NCBI RefSeq assembly: GCF_040137905.1
Contig: NZ_JBEFDG010000042.1
Location: forward strand, 1 to 64,000
Origin: Corticimicrobacter sp040137905
GTDB lineage: Bacteria > Pseudomonadota > Gammaproteobacteria > Burkholderiales > Burkholderiaceae_B
Length of the DNA stretch: 64,000 bases
Direction: 5' to 3'
In this document: positions 1-8,387 of the stretch, one piece after another
How the letters are laid out: each line of letters starts with the position of its first letter
Position numbering within the stretch: position 1 is the stretch's first letter
The notes under the pieces: generated by a model
Seen by the model: the letters and a program-made list of their open reading frames with translations, nothing else
Told to the model about the DNA's origin: nothing
Databases searched by the model: none
Program-made: the position numbers and the translations under genes

Positions 1-33
1 GGCTCCTTGGCAGAAGAAGACTGTCGGGACGTT

Positions 34-537
34 TTACGGTTTGAGCAGCAGCGAATCCGTACCGGGTACTGTCAACCAGACATCACCGTTCCCCAGATCC
101 AGGAACAGCCGCCGTCGGGCGGTGCCTCCAACGTGTTCTGCCTGGATGGAGAAGCCATAATAGGACAAAGCAGTACGGGTGGCATCAATGTTGCGTTCGC
201 CAATATTGGGTAAAGTCACGGTGGTGCCGGCAAACATATTGCCACCGCCAAATAATTTGATCTGACATTCCTTGGGCGTGATGCGCTGCGCCTTGATCTC
301 ATAATAGAACCGTTCGATGGCCTCGTCGGCATAGCGGCCATCCGGCAGTGCGCCGGGCGGGCGATTCTGGCGGGCCGGCAGCAGGATGTGGCACATGCCT
401 CCGAAACGCAGGCCGGGATGCCACAGCGTCACGGAGACACAGGAGCCCAGTAATGTTCCCAGGCACCCCGGTGCACGGGAAAAGCACAGTTCACCAGGGT
501 GCAGAAATATTTCGGACTGACGCAGGCCGGCTTTCAT
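34..537 (-). CDS. cheD: Chemoreceptor glutamine deamidase CheD
   Basis: CheD deamidates glutamines in the cytoplasmic domain of chemoreceptors and often interacts with CheC-type phosphatases or receptors. The 167-residue product has the family hallmarks: a catalytic Cys in a GSCVSV context, the His in GGMCHILLP about 20 residues later, and a FGGGNMF segment. The chosen ATG overlaps the cheR stop codon as ATGA, which favours it over longer in-frame starts that would run deep inside cheR. It is the last visible gene of the chemotaxis operon; a cheB is expected just beyond the left edge, by analogy with other cheR-cheD-cheB clusters, but cannot be seen. Confidence 0.93.
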   Translation of the reverse strand: MKAGLRQSEIFLHPGELCFSRAPGCLGTLLGSCVSVTLWHPGLRFGGMCHILLPARQNRPPGALPDGRYADEAIERFYYEIKAQRITPKECQIKLFGGGNMFAGTTVTLPNIGERNIDATRTALSYYGFSIQAEHVGGTARRRLFLDLGNGDVWLTVPGTDSLLLKP

Positions 538-1358
538 GATGGCAGTCTGCTCCGTCCGTAAACGGTGGGTTGTAGCGGCACCAGCCCTGTGTCGAGGCCG
601 GTGAGTGATTCGGAGTGGCCGATGATCAGGCAACCGTCGCTTTTCAGTGATGGCAGCAGGTTGGCGATGACCCTGCGCTTGGTGGTGTTGTCGAAATAGA
701 TCATCACATTGCGCAGAAAGATCACATCGAACAGCCCCAGATCCTTGCGAGGGGCCAGCAGATTGCTGTGGACAAAGCGCACCCGCTCGCGCAGGTTGCG
801 CATGACCAGCATGGTGCCGCTCTCTTCATTGATGCCTTTCAGGCAGTACTTGTGCAGCAGGTGCTGTGGAATGCCGTCGAGTCGGGCGGTGGAGTAATGA
901 CCGGTGCGGGCACGCGCCAGTACCCGCTGGCTGATGTCGGTGCCGACGATTTCCCAGTGCCGGTTGCCCAGTGTGTCAGCCAGGCTCATGGCAATGGAAT
1001 AGGCCTCCTCACCGCTCGATGCCGCAGCGCTCCAGACGCGGAATGTCCCGCGTGCCTGTGCAGCGCGTTGCTTCAGGAATTCGAAGTGTGCGGGCTCGCG
1101 GAAAAAGAAGGTTTCGTTGGTGGTCAGCAGATCGACCATCATTTGTTGCTCTGCCTGGTGGGCCGGGTCGGTGACGTGGGCGTAGTATTGGCCAAAGGTA
1201 TGCAGGCCGAGATGTTTGAGACGCTTGGTCAGGCGGCCCACCAGCAAGACCTGCTTGGCATTGGATAGTTCGATGCCGGCAATGCCGTAGATCAGGGACT
1301 TGAACTTGTCGAACTCCCCTTGGGTGATTTTGGGGGCAATATGGGTTTCATCACGCAT
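534..1358 (-). CDS. cheR: Chemotaxis protein methyltransferase CheR
   Basis: CheR uses S-adenosylmethionine to methylate glutamates on chemoreceptors. The 274-residue protein has the N-terminal helical domain (about 10-75), then the Rossmann-type methyltransferase domain with the TNETFFFRE motif, the SAM-binding SAAASSGEEAYS segment and the late FLRNVMIYFD motif. An open frame continues upstream over cheW, but family length and the strong terminator hairpin upstream favour the ATG at 1358. The ribosome site there is weak, so the start is probable rather than certain. The stop overlaps the cheD start by 4 nt, suggesting translational coupling. Confidence 0.94.
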   Translation of the reverse strand: MRDETHIAPKITQGEFDKFKSLIYGIAGIELSNAKQVLLVGRLTKRLKHLGLHTFGQYYAHVTDPAHQAEQQMMVDLLTTNETFFFREPAHFEFLKQRAAQARGTFRVWSAAASSGEEAYSIAMSLADTLGNRHWEIVGTDISQRVLARARTGHYSTARLDGIPQHLLHKYCLKGINEESGTMLVMRNLRERVRFVHSNLLAPRKDLGLFDVIFLRNVMIYFDNTTKRRVIANLLPSLKSDGCLIIGHSESLTGLDTGLVPLQPTVYGRSRLPS

Positions 1359-1373
1359 GTGGGGCGACTCATG

Positions 1374-1417
1374 ATTAAAAAAAGTCCCGGGGGCCACTCT
1401 GCTCGTACCCCCGGGAC
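1374..1417 (-). terminator. Rho-independent terminator between cheW and cheR
   Basis: Ten perfect base pairs (GTCCCGGGGG at 1384-1393 pairing with CCCCCGGGAC at 1408-1417), a 14-nt loop and, on the minus strand, a run of seven T directly after the stem. It lies 23 nt after the cheW stop and just before cheR, inside what otherwise looks like one operon, so it probably lowers expression of cheR and cheD relative to the upstream genes. Confidence 0.85.
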
Positions 1418-1440
1418 ATGCAAAACGTGTGCGCTTGCTG

Positions 1441-1980
1441 TCAATGCGCGTTCGGCAACCCGGACAGCACGGTGATTTCATCCAGGGAGAGGATCTGGTC
1501 GACGTTGAGCAGCACCACAAATTTGCTGTTGACCTTGCCCATGCCGGCGATGAAGTCCGTCCGGATGCGCGATCCGAACGCCGGCGGGGGTTCGATATCC
1601 ACGGATGGAATTTCCAGCACTTCGGAAACGGCATCCACCACCAGCCCCATCTGGTGGGTATTCTGCTCGTGGCTGATCTCGATAATCACGATGCAGGTAC
1701 GCTTTGTGATTGCACCGGCCTGGCGGCCAAATCGCACGGCCAGATTGATGACCGGCACCACGGCACCGCGCAGATTGATGACCCCCTGGATGAAAGCGGG
1801 CACCAGCGGGACTTCGGTAATCTGGCCGAATTCGAGGATCTCACGCACGGACAGAATGCCGAGGCCGAACATTTCCTCGCCCAGTGAGAACGTCAGGTAT
1901 TGTTGCTGCTCGACAGCAACATGGGCTACTGCAGCAGGACGTTCCGCATGAGCCGGTATGAGGGCATTGGATTGCGTCAT
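1441..1980 (-). CDS. cheW: Chemotaxis coupling protein CheW
   Basis: CheW is the SH3-like adaptor linking chemoreceptors to the CheA kinase in the polar array. The 179-residue protein carries the core motifs YLTFSLGEEMFGL near the start, VINLRGAVVPVINLA in the middle and a C-terminal FVVLLNVDQIL strand. A GGGAGA ribosome site 9 nt before the ATG at 1980 decides the start over an alternative at 2022, which would overlap the MCP gene. About 30 residues rich in Ala and His precede the domain. A strong terminator follows directly. Confidence 0.94.
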   Translation of the reverse strand: MTQSNALIPAHAERPAAVAHVAVEQQQYLTFSLGEEMFGLGILSVREILEFGQITEVPLVPAFIQGVINLRGAVVPVINLAVRFGRQAGAITKRTCIVIIEISHEQNTHQMGLVVDAVSEVLEIPSVDIEPPPAFGSRIRTDFIAGMGKVNSKFVVLLNVDQILSLDEITVLSGLPNAH

Positions 1981-1996
1981 CGCATGTTCTCCCGCA

Positions 1997-3910
1997 TCAG
2001 AATCGTGCGAAGTTGCGCTCATCCGGCCCGGCGGTCAGCGTGGGGATATCGTCCTCATGGGTGTCGATATTCGCAGTATTTTCCTGTTTTCGAGGTTTGG
2101 CGGTTGGGTTCTGGGGGGCATGCTTTTTCTTGGTGCCTGCTGCCAGTTCGAAAAACGCCATCAGCTCCTGCAGGTTGCCGGCCTGAGAGGACATCTCTTC
2201 GGCCGTGGCAGCCAGTTCCTCGGAGGCCGAGGCATTCTGCTGCGTCAACTGCGACAACTGGCTCATGGCCGTATTGACCTGGCCGACACCCACGGACTGC
2301 TCTTCCGATGCCGAGGTGATCTCCTGCACCAGATCAGCGGTCTTCTTGGTGGCAGGCACGATCTCCTCGAGCAGTGCACCGGCCTGTTCGGCCATGCCCA
2401 CCGAGTTGGTGGCCAGTTCGCCGATTTCCTGGGCCGCGACCTGGGAGCGTTCGGCCAGCTTGCGCACCTCGGCGGCCACGACGGCAAAGCCCTTGCCGTG
2501 TTCGCCTGCGCGGGCGGCTTCGATGGCGGCATTGAGCGCCAGCAGATTGGTCTGGTAGGCGATATCATCGATGATGCTGACGCGCTTGGCGATTTCCTTC
2601 ATCGCGCCCACGGTCTCGGTCACGGCCTTGCCGCCATCGGCGGCCTTCTGGCTGCCTTCGGCAGACATCGAGTCGGCGACCTTGGCATTCTCGGTGTTTT
2701 GCTGGATCGATGCGGTCATCTGCTCGATCGAAGCCGAGGTCTCCTCGACGGAGGTGGCCTGCTCGGAAGAGGCCTGCGACAGTGATTGTGCGGTGGAGGA
2801 CACCTGCAGGGTGGCGGCCGCCAGTGTTTCGGTGGTGTTGTTGACCTCGGCAATCGTGGCGGCCAGCTTGGTGACGGTGTTGTTCAGGCCCTGCTTGAGC
2901 TGATGGAATGCTCCGTGATACTGGCGGGTAATCTGCTGGGTCAGATCGCCGCGCTCCAGCGCCCCGGCGACCGTGCCGATATCGGTCAGTGCGCCATCGA
3001 CGGTATTGGAGAGCAGGTTGAGCTGTTCTGCCAGGTCTTGTGTATAGCCGGCCTTGCCTTCAAGCGGGATCTTGACGCTGAAGTCGCCCTGGTTGGCGGC
3101 CGAGACAATGCGCTTGATATCGTTGACGGTGTTGATCAGCGAGTTCTGCATGGTTTGCATGGCACGCAGCAGTTGCCCGGTTTCGTCGGTGCTGGAGACG
3201 GTGATCTGGGTGGTCAGGTCGCCACGGGCGATGGCTTCGGCGGCATTGACCGAGAGTGCCAGGGGCCGGGTGACGGCACGCGTGATGATCCAGGCCAGGA
3301 TGATGCCGATCAGCACGGCGGCCAGAGAGACTCCGCTCAACAGGTAGACGGCGTTCTGATAGTTGCTGCGCGCTTCCGTCACGATGGTTGCATTTTGTTC
3401 CTGGATCAGTCCGATCATTTGATCGATGGATTGTGTCAAGGTGTCTTGCGCGGCATCTGTGGTTGTCCTGAGCGTCTGCATGGCAGCCGCCATATCGCCA
3501 TTCAGGCCATGGGTAATGGTCTCGTTGTTTTCTTTGCTGGCAGTGGCTGCATTGCTTTCGATCTGGATGGCCAGCTCTTTGGCTTTTTCGGTGGCGAGCA
3601 TGGCCTGCAGTGCTTTGAAGCCGTTGTAGAACTTGTCGCGTTCTGCAGCGATGCCCTGCTGCATGCGTTTCATCTCTGCCTGATCGCTTTCAATGACGAT
3701 ATCGCGAATCGTCGTGGCGATATTGCCCACGGCCATGCGCATGGCATTGGCCGAATCCACCTTGACGTTGTTCTCGTTGACCACATAGTCAAAATTGGCC
3801 TGTGTCGCTGACAGGCGCAGCAGGCTGATGGCTGAAATGATCAGCAGCAGGATCAGGATAAATCCAAATCCCAATCCAAGTTTGAGTGATATTTTCATGT
3901 TTTTCAGCAT
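1997..3910 (-). CDS. Methyl-accepting chemotaxis protein (4HB sensor, HAMP, MA domain)
   Basis: A classical inner-membrane chemoreceptor of 637 residues. It starts with a transmembrane helix (about 12-32), followed by a periplasmic helical region of the four-helix-bundle type (about 35-185), a second transmembrane helix (about 188-212), a HAMP linker and a long cytoplasmic signalling domain. The CheA/CheW-binding hairpin tip is evident (AARAGEHGKGFAVVAAEVR). The C-terminus ends in RNFARF and lacks the usual NWETF-type CheR/CheB tether. The start at 3910 has an AGGAG site 8 nt upstream. The gene lies between cheA and cheW, so it is probably the cognate receptor; its ligand cannot be inferred. 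Confidence 0.95.
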   Translation of the reverse strand: MLKNMKISLKLGLGFGFILILLLIISAISLLRLSATQANFDYVVNENNVKVDSANAMRMAVGNIATTIRDIVIESDQAEMKRMQQGIAAERDKFYNGFKALQAMLATEKAKELAIQIESNAATASKENNETITHGLNGDMAAAMQTLRTTTDAAQDTLTQSIDQMIGLIQEQNATIVTEARSNYQNAVYLLSGVSLAAVLIGIILAWIITRAVTRPLALSVNAAEAIARGDLTTQITVSSTDETGQLLRAMQTMQNSLINTVNDIKRIVSAANQGDFSVKIPLEGKAGYTQDLAEQLNLLSNTVDGALTDIGTVAGALERGDLTQQITRQYHGAFHQLKQGLNNTVTKLAATIAEVNNTTETLAAATLQVSSTAQSLSQASSEQATSVEETSASIEQMTASIQQNTENAKVADSMSAEGSQKAADGGKAVTETVGAMKEIAKRVSIIDDIAYQTNLLALNAAIEAARAGEHGKGFAVVAAEVRKLAERSQVAAQEIGELATNSVGMAEQAGALLEEIVPATKKTADLVQEITSASEEQSVGVGQVNTAMSQLSQLTQQNASASEELAATAEEMSSQAGNLQELMAFFELAAGTKKKHAPQNPTAKPRKQENTANIDTHEDDIPTLTAGPDERNFARF

Positions 3911-3991
3911 CTGGGTAACTCCTGGCGCCTATCGCGCAAATGGATCTTTTCTTGTGTTGAAAACCCTGCTCCAGCGGGCTGGGTGTGCTTT

Positions 3992-6220
3992 TCAGGTATT
4001 GAGGAGTACTGGTTTGCGGGTCCGCGCCTCGGTATGTGTAATGCGTTCGATCAGGCCCGGTACGTCAAGGATCAATGCAACCTGTCCGTTGCCCAGGATG
4101 GTGAAGCCGGACACACCTTGCAGCCCTGTGAAGACATTGCCAAGAGGACGGATGACGGTCTGGTATTCCCCCTGCAGGTCATCGACCAGCAGGCCTGCAC
4201 GACGCCCTGCATAGTTGACGACGACGATGTTGTCGCGTCGTGTGGCGTGTCGCGTGGCAATTCCTGCCGGATGCGTGCCTGGATGTGCAGCGTGATCGTG
4301 TGCCTGGATATCGAAAAGCTCATGCAGCCGGATGAATGGCAGGACCTCGCCGCGCAGGTTGAGCTGATTGCGGCCTTGCGCGGCATGCAGTTCATCGGTG
4401 GTCAGTTCGACGCACTCGACCACCATGTCCAGCGGCAGGATGAAAGAGGATTTGCCGACACCGACCAGGAATCCGTCGATGATGGCCAGCGTGAGCGGCA
4501 GGCGAATCCGGAAAGTCGAACCCTGGCCTTCGGTGCTCTGGATGTCGATGCTGCCGCGCAGTGCGGCGATATTGCGACGCACGACATCCATGCCGACGCC
4601 GCGACCAGACAGGTTGTTGACGGCCTTGGCGGTGGTCAGGCCCGGCTCAAAGATCAGGGCGTGGATTTCGCTGTCGGTCAGTACCTGGTCGGGTTTGATC
4701 AGGCCCTTTTCAAGAGCCTTGGCCAGAATCTTGTCGCGGGGCAGTCCGCCGCCATCGTCCGAAACCTCGATGACGATGCTGCCCGAGTCGTGATAGGCGT
4801 TCAGGCCAAGGGTGCCGTGCGCGGGCTTGCCACGGGCCAGACGAACCTCGACAGGCTCGATGCCATGATCCATCGAGTTGCGTACGAGATGGGTGAGGGG
4901 GTCCCCGATTTTCTCGACGACGGTTTTGTCGAGTTCGGTGTCGGCCCCCGAGATTTCCAGGTGAATATCCTTGCCCAGCTCCTTGGAGACATCGCGCACG
5001 ACACGCTGGAACTTGCTGAAGGTGGCCCCGATCTGCACCATGCGCAGTTGCAGGGCCGAGTCGCGTACGCTTTCGACCAGTCGGTTGAGAACCGATGCGG
5101 CCTCCTGCAGTTCGCTATCGCCCTGGGTGGTCGCGGTGAGGTTGATGCTGGCGCTGGCAATGATCAGTTCGCCGATCAGGTTGATGTGCTCGTCCAGTTT
5201 GTCGGCGTTGACGCGGATCATGGCGGCCTGGTTGAGGGCGTTGTCCTTGATCTGCTTCTGCTTGACCAGGGCGGCCTCGGCGACATCGGGTTGTACCAGT
5301 TGCTGTTCGACCAGCATCTGACCAATAGGGTCGGAGGAAGCGCCCAGTGCCTGCTGCTCCGTTAGTATCTGTGCCAATTCGGAAGATGTCAGGGTGCCGC
5401 AATGCACCAGGATTTCTCCCAACCGCATGTCTTCTTCCGGAAGTGCCTGGATCAGTGCCAGGTATTCCGAGGCCTTGCTGCGTGGGGGCAGGATACGTAT
5501 CCGGGCGTCGTCGCGAACGAATTCAAAAGCACTTTCGATCGTGGCCTTGTCGGCATCGCTGCGGAAGTTGAGTTCGAAGCCGAGATAGCAGGATTCTGCA
5601 TCCATCTCCGCAGCAGGCGGAAGGGCATCTGTCAGTGTCACGATGCTGACGATTTCACCCAGTGTGGTCAGATAGCGGATGAATGACATGGGATCCATGC
5701 CGTTCTTGAGCACACCCGGGTCGAAACGTAGCGAGATATGCCAGTTATCGGTCTTGACGCCGCTCTGTGCTCCGATGCGGGTGACGGGAGAGGGTTCCTG
5801 GGGCAGCACTGCGGCGCGGGCGGCCGGAGCCGGGTCGGCGATTTCCTGTAGCTGGTCGATCAGTGCCTGGCTGTGTGCCAGTAGCTGTGCACTGGGGGTC
5901 TGACCGTTTTCCACCCCGCTGATCAAGGCACTCATGTGATCGCAGATCTGCAGCAGGAGCGCAATCAGATCACCGGAAACATGCAGCGTACCGTTGCGGA
6001 CCTTGTCAAGCACGTTTTCCGCATGATGGGTAAAGCTGACCACGTGGTCGAAGCCAAACAGTCCGGCAGAGCCCTTGATGGTGTGGGCGGCACGAAACAG
6101 CGCATTGAGCAGATCGGCGTCTTCCGGGTTCTGCTCGATCTGCAGCAGGGCGGACTCCATGCTTTCGAGCAGTTCCCGACTTTCGATGACAAAAGTCCGG
6201 ATGGATTCATCCTCAATCAT
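3992..6220 (-). CDS. cheA: Chemotaxis histidine kinase CheA with an internal MshEN-like repeat
   Basis: CheA autophosphorylates and passes phosphate to CheY. In the 742-residue product the HPt domain carries the phosphorylated His46 (AAHTIKGSAG). The dimerisation, ATPase (N-box HLVRNSMDHG, G boxes DDGGGL and GRGVGMDVV) and CheW-like C-terminal domains follow. Between the HPt/P2-like part and the dimerisation helices there are two tandem LGEILV/IGQMLV units that resemble the MshEN (GspE N-terminal) fold. The ATG at 6220 overlaps the STAS gene end by 8 nt; a longer in-frame start would lie further inside that gene. It sits mid-operon, downstream of cheY and the STAS gene. Confidence 0.95.
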   Translation of the reverse strand: MIEDESIRTFVIESRELLESMESALLQIEQNPEDADLLNALFRAAHTIKGSAGLFGFDHVVSFTHHAENVLDKVRNGTLHVSGDLIALLLQICDHMSALISGVENGQTPSAQLLAHSQALIDQLQEIADPAPAARAAVLPQEPSPVTRIGAQSGVKTDNWHISLRFDPGVLKNGMDPMSFIRYLTTLGEIVSIVTLTDALPPAAEMDAESCYLGFELNFRSDADKATIESAFEFVRDDARIRILPPRSKASEYLALIQALPEEDMRLGEILVHCGTLTSSELAQILTEQQALGASSDPIGQMLVEQQLVQPDVAEAALVKQKQIKDNALNQAAMIRVNADKLDEHINLIGELIIASASINLTATTQGDSELQEAASVLNRLVESVRDSALQLRMVQIGATFSKFQRVVRDVSKELGKDIHLEISGADTELDKTVVEKIGDPLTHLVRNSMDHGIEPVEVRLARGKPAHGTLGLNAYHDSGSIVIEVSDDGGGLPRDKILAKALEKGLIKPDQVLTDSEIHALIFEPGLTTAKAVNNLSGRGVGMDVVRRNIAALRGSIDIQSTEGQGSTFRIRLPLTLAIIDGFLVGVGKSSFILPLDMVVECVELTTDELHAAQGRNQLNLRGEVLPFIRLHELFDIQAHDHAAHPGTHPAGIATRHATRRDNIVVVNYAGRRAGLLVDDLQGEYQTVIRPLGNVFTGLQGVSGFTILGNGQVALILDVPGLIERITHTEARTRKPVLLNT

Positions 6221-6557
6221 GATGCGGGTGTCCTTGAGGGGCGACCAGAACCTGATCACCCAATTGAGCCGTCAGATTGCTCAGATCGAGCAGGTCTACG
6301 ACTGCATGGCTGTGGCCGGTACAGCGCAGCGTGATGTGGGCCTGGGCTGCCTCGCGCTTGGCCAGCAACATCAATTGCAGTCCGGCAGTATCGATGTCCG
6401 TAACGTCGGTCAGGTCTATTTCGATCTGCCCGACCGTATTGCCTGTCTGTGCCCCGATGAAGCCGAGGAGTCTGGTTTTCATCTCCTGTGCCGTGAAAAT
6501 CGTGAGTTCACCTGCGATTTCCAGGTGGGCCGTCGTACTGTCAGGGTGCGTGTGCAT
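6213..6557 (-). CDS. STAS-domain protein (anti-sigma-factor-antagonist type)
   Basis: A 114-residue single-domain STAS protein of the SpoIIAA/MlaB fold. The usual phosphoacceptor loop D-S-x-G is present as DIDTAGLQLML with Thr57 in place of Ser. Such small STAS genes are known between cheY and cheA in several proteobacterial chemosensory clusters, where their role is not well defined; kinase regulation or array scaffolding are possibilities. It overlaps cheA by 8 nt and starts 12 nt after cheY, so it is clearly part of the operon. Confidence 0.85.
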   Translation of the reverse strand: MHTHPDSTTAHLEIAGELTIFTAQEMKTRLLGFIGAQTGNTVGQIEIDLTDVTDIDTAGLQLMLLAKREAAQAHITLRCTGHSHAVVDLLDLSNLTAQLGDQVLVAPQGHPHHD

Positions 6558-6569
6558 ACGGTTTTCCGG

Positions 6570-6938
6570 TTACGGAAGGATCAGTTTCGAGACGGCATTG
6601 AGCATCTGTGCGGGCTGGAAAGGCTTGACGACCCAGGCCTTGGCCCCTGCGGCCTGGCCTTCGGCCTTCTTGTCTGCGCCGGCTTCGGTGGTCAGCATGA
6701 TGACGGGCGTGAAGCGATAGGCAGGCATCTGCTTGGCAGCCTTCAGAAACGTGATGCCGTCCATGTTGGGCATGTTGACGTCGCTGATGATGAGGTGGAT
6801 CTTCTGCCCGGTGAGCTTGGTCAGTGCATCCTGGCCATCGCGGGCCTCGATGACGTCGTAGCCTGCCCCTTTGAGAGCCATGCCGACGACCTGGCGGATG
6901 GAAATGGAATCGTCAACGATGAGAATGGTTTTAGCCAT
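6570..6938 (-). CDS. cheY: Single-domain response regulator CheY
   Basis: A 122-residue receiver domain with all catalytic positions: acidic pair Asp9/Asp10, phosphoacceptor Asp53 (IISDVNMPNMDG), Thr83 and Lys105 (VVKPF). It has no output domain, so it acts as the diffusible CheY-type phosphoacceptor for the CheA two genes downstream. Whether it acts on a flagellar motor or another output is not shown by this window, which contains no flagellar or pilus genes. Confidence 0.92.
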   Translation of the reverse strand: MAKTILIVDDSISIRQVVGMALKGAGYDVIEARDGQDALTKLTGQKIHLIISDVNMPNMDGITFLKAAKQMPAYRFTPVIMLTTEAGADKKAEGQAAGAKAWVVKPFQPAQMLNAVSKLILP

Positions 6939-6955
6939 GAAGGGGCCTTTGTGTA

Positions 6956-8146
6956 TCAGAAGAAAGTAATGTCGCCATCATCTGGCGTGGTGGTCTGGGT
7001 CGGACGAACAGCGGGTGTACCCTGGTGTCGCGCATGTTGCTCAGGCATGGTGTAGCTGTGCTCCAGATCGTCGAGCCATTTCTGGACATGCAGTGCCGTA
7101 TCGGGCTCGGAGCCCTGCCGGGCATTGTCGAGATGACGATGCAGCTTGGCGATGTCGCTGCTGATGTGTGTCAGGACCTGGCTGACGCGATCCTGGAATT
7201 GCAGGGCCACCAGAACCTCTGAGATTTCCGCTCCAATCTGGCGGTTCTCCTGGCGTAACTGGTCAGATGTCCGGGACAGGTCATGCGCAGCGCTGCCAAA
7301 CTGCGTGATCACGCTTTCGATCACCTCGCCGGAGTGGTGGATGAGCTTTTCATCGGCCTGCGAATAGGTTTGCGATGTCTGCAGCGTATTGGTAATGGCC
7401 TGAGTGACCAGTCCTACTGTCTGGCCAATGTGTTCGCCGGTCTGTCCGGAGACTTGCGACAGCTTGCGAACCTCGCTGGCAACCACGCTGAAACCGCGGC
7501 CGGCCTCGCCTGCGTGGGCGGCTTCGATGGCGGCGTTCAGGGCCACCAGGTTGGTCTGCATGGCAATCTGTGCCACGTTCTTGGCCATGTCGGCAAGCGA
7601 TTCCGTATGGTCGCCCAGGCTGCCGACTTCTGACATCAGGCGCGCCCGGTTGGCGAGCGTGCCCTGCAGGGACTGGACGATGGCTTGCAACTGATTTTGC
7701 GTGTTCTCCAGCAGCCCCAGCAACGGGCTGCTTTCACCCGCTGCACTTTCGGTCGAATGTGTCAGGCTCTGCGAGAGTGCGACGAACTGCTGGGACAGCG
7801 CAACGATGGCTTCTTCGGTATGGCTGCGGGCAAACTCGATTTGCCGCTCCCAGATCGGCAGCAACTCGAGACACAGCAGATTCAGGCCGTGCTCCGTCTC
7901 GGCATGAAGTGATGGCGATGGTGTTGTGACTGGTCGGCTGCGCCGAGAGCTTTGCCGGCTCACGATACCGATGCTGATGCTGAATGTCATCAGGATGAGG
8001 ACGGCAAGCCAGAGCGGGATGTGGATATGGGTCTGGCCGATCAGGATCGCACTCCCGGTCAGGCCGGTGAGCAGGCTGACCATCAGGGGAGACATGCCGA
8101 TACGCCGGGCAGGATGCCGGATGGTGGCTGGACTGGGGAGCTTCAT
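6956..8146 (-). CDS. Membrane-anchored methyl-accepting chemotaxis-like protein without periplasmic sensor
   Basis: A 396-residue protein with two closely spaced transmembrane helices (about 18-37 and 42-62), so almost no periplasmic part, followed by a receptor signalling domain with the conserved hairpin tip (AAHAGEAGRGFSVVASEVRK). The C-terminus is a short acidic and aromatic tail, DDGDITFF. Its cytoplasmic part before the tip is short, so it may be an internal-signal receptor or an array-organising protein. An AGGA site 8 nt before the ATG at 8146 supports this start. It is the first gene of the operon and lies 169 nt downstream of a tetranucleotide microsatellite. Confidence 0.88.
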   Translation of the reverse strand: MKLPSPATIRHPARRIGMSPLMVSLLTGLTGSAILIGQTHIHIPLWLAVLILMTFSISIGIVSRQSSRRSRPVTTPSPSLHAETEHGLNLLCLELLPIWERQIEFARSHTEEAIVALSQQFVALSQSLTHSTESAAGESSPLLGLLENTQNQLQAIVQSLQGTLANRARLMSEVGSLGDHTESLADMAKNVAQIAMQTNLVALNAAIEAAHAGEAGRGFSVVASEVRKLSQVSGQTGEHIGQTVGLVTQAITNTLQTSQTYSQADEKLIHHSGEVIESVITQFGSAAHDLSRTSDQLRQENRQIGAEISEVLVALQFQDRVSQVLTHISSDIAKLHRHLDNARQGSEPDTALHVQKWLDDLEHSYTMPEQHARHQGTPAVRPTQTTTPDDGDITFF

Positions 8147-8314
8147 GGCAAGAATCCTGCGTTCAGCGGTGCATGGACCCGTGCCGGAAGGGCCGAATGC
8201 ATGCGTTGCTGAGTGGAGCGGGGGGAAAAAGACATGGCTGCCGGAAAGGGCAGCCAAGGGGATGGATCTGGATAAAGCGTGTTTACGCTATGCGGGTAAA
8301 TGCGCCACAGGCAA

Positions 8315-8362
<48 letters not shown>

Positions 8363-8387
8363 GCAAGCAGATTGCCAGTTGAAGGAC

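Noticed and set aside
1981..2022. A longer CheW start at 2022
   Set aside because: It would overlap the MCP gene by 26 nt and lacks the GGGAGA ribosome site seen before the ATG at 1980.
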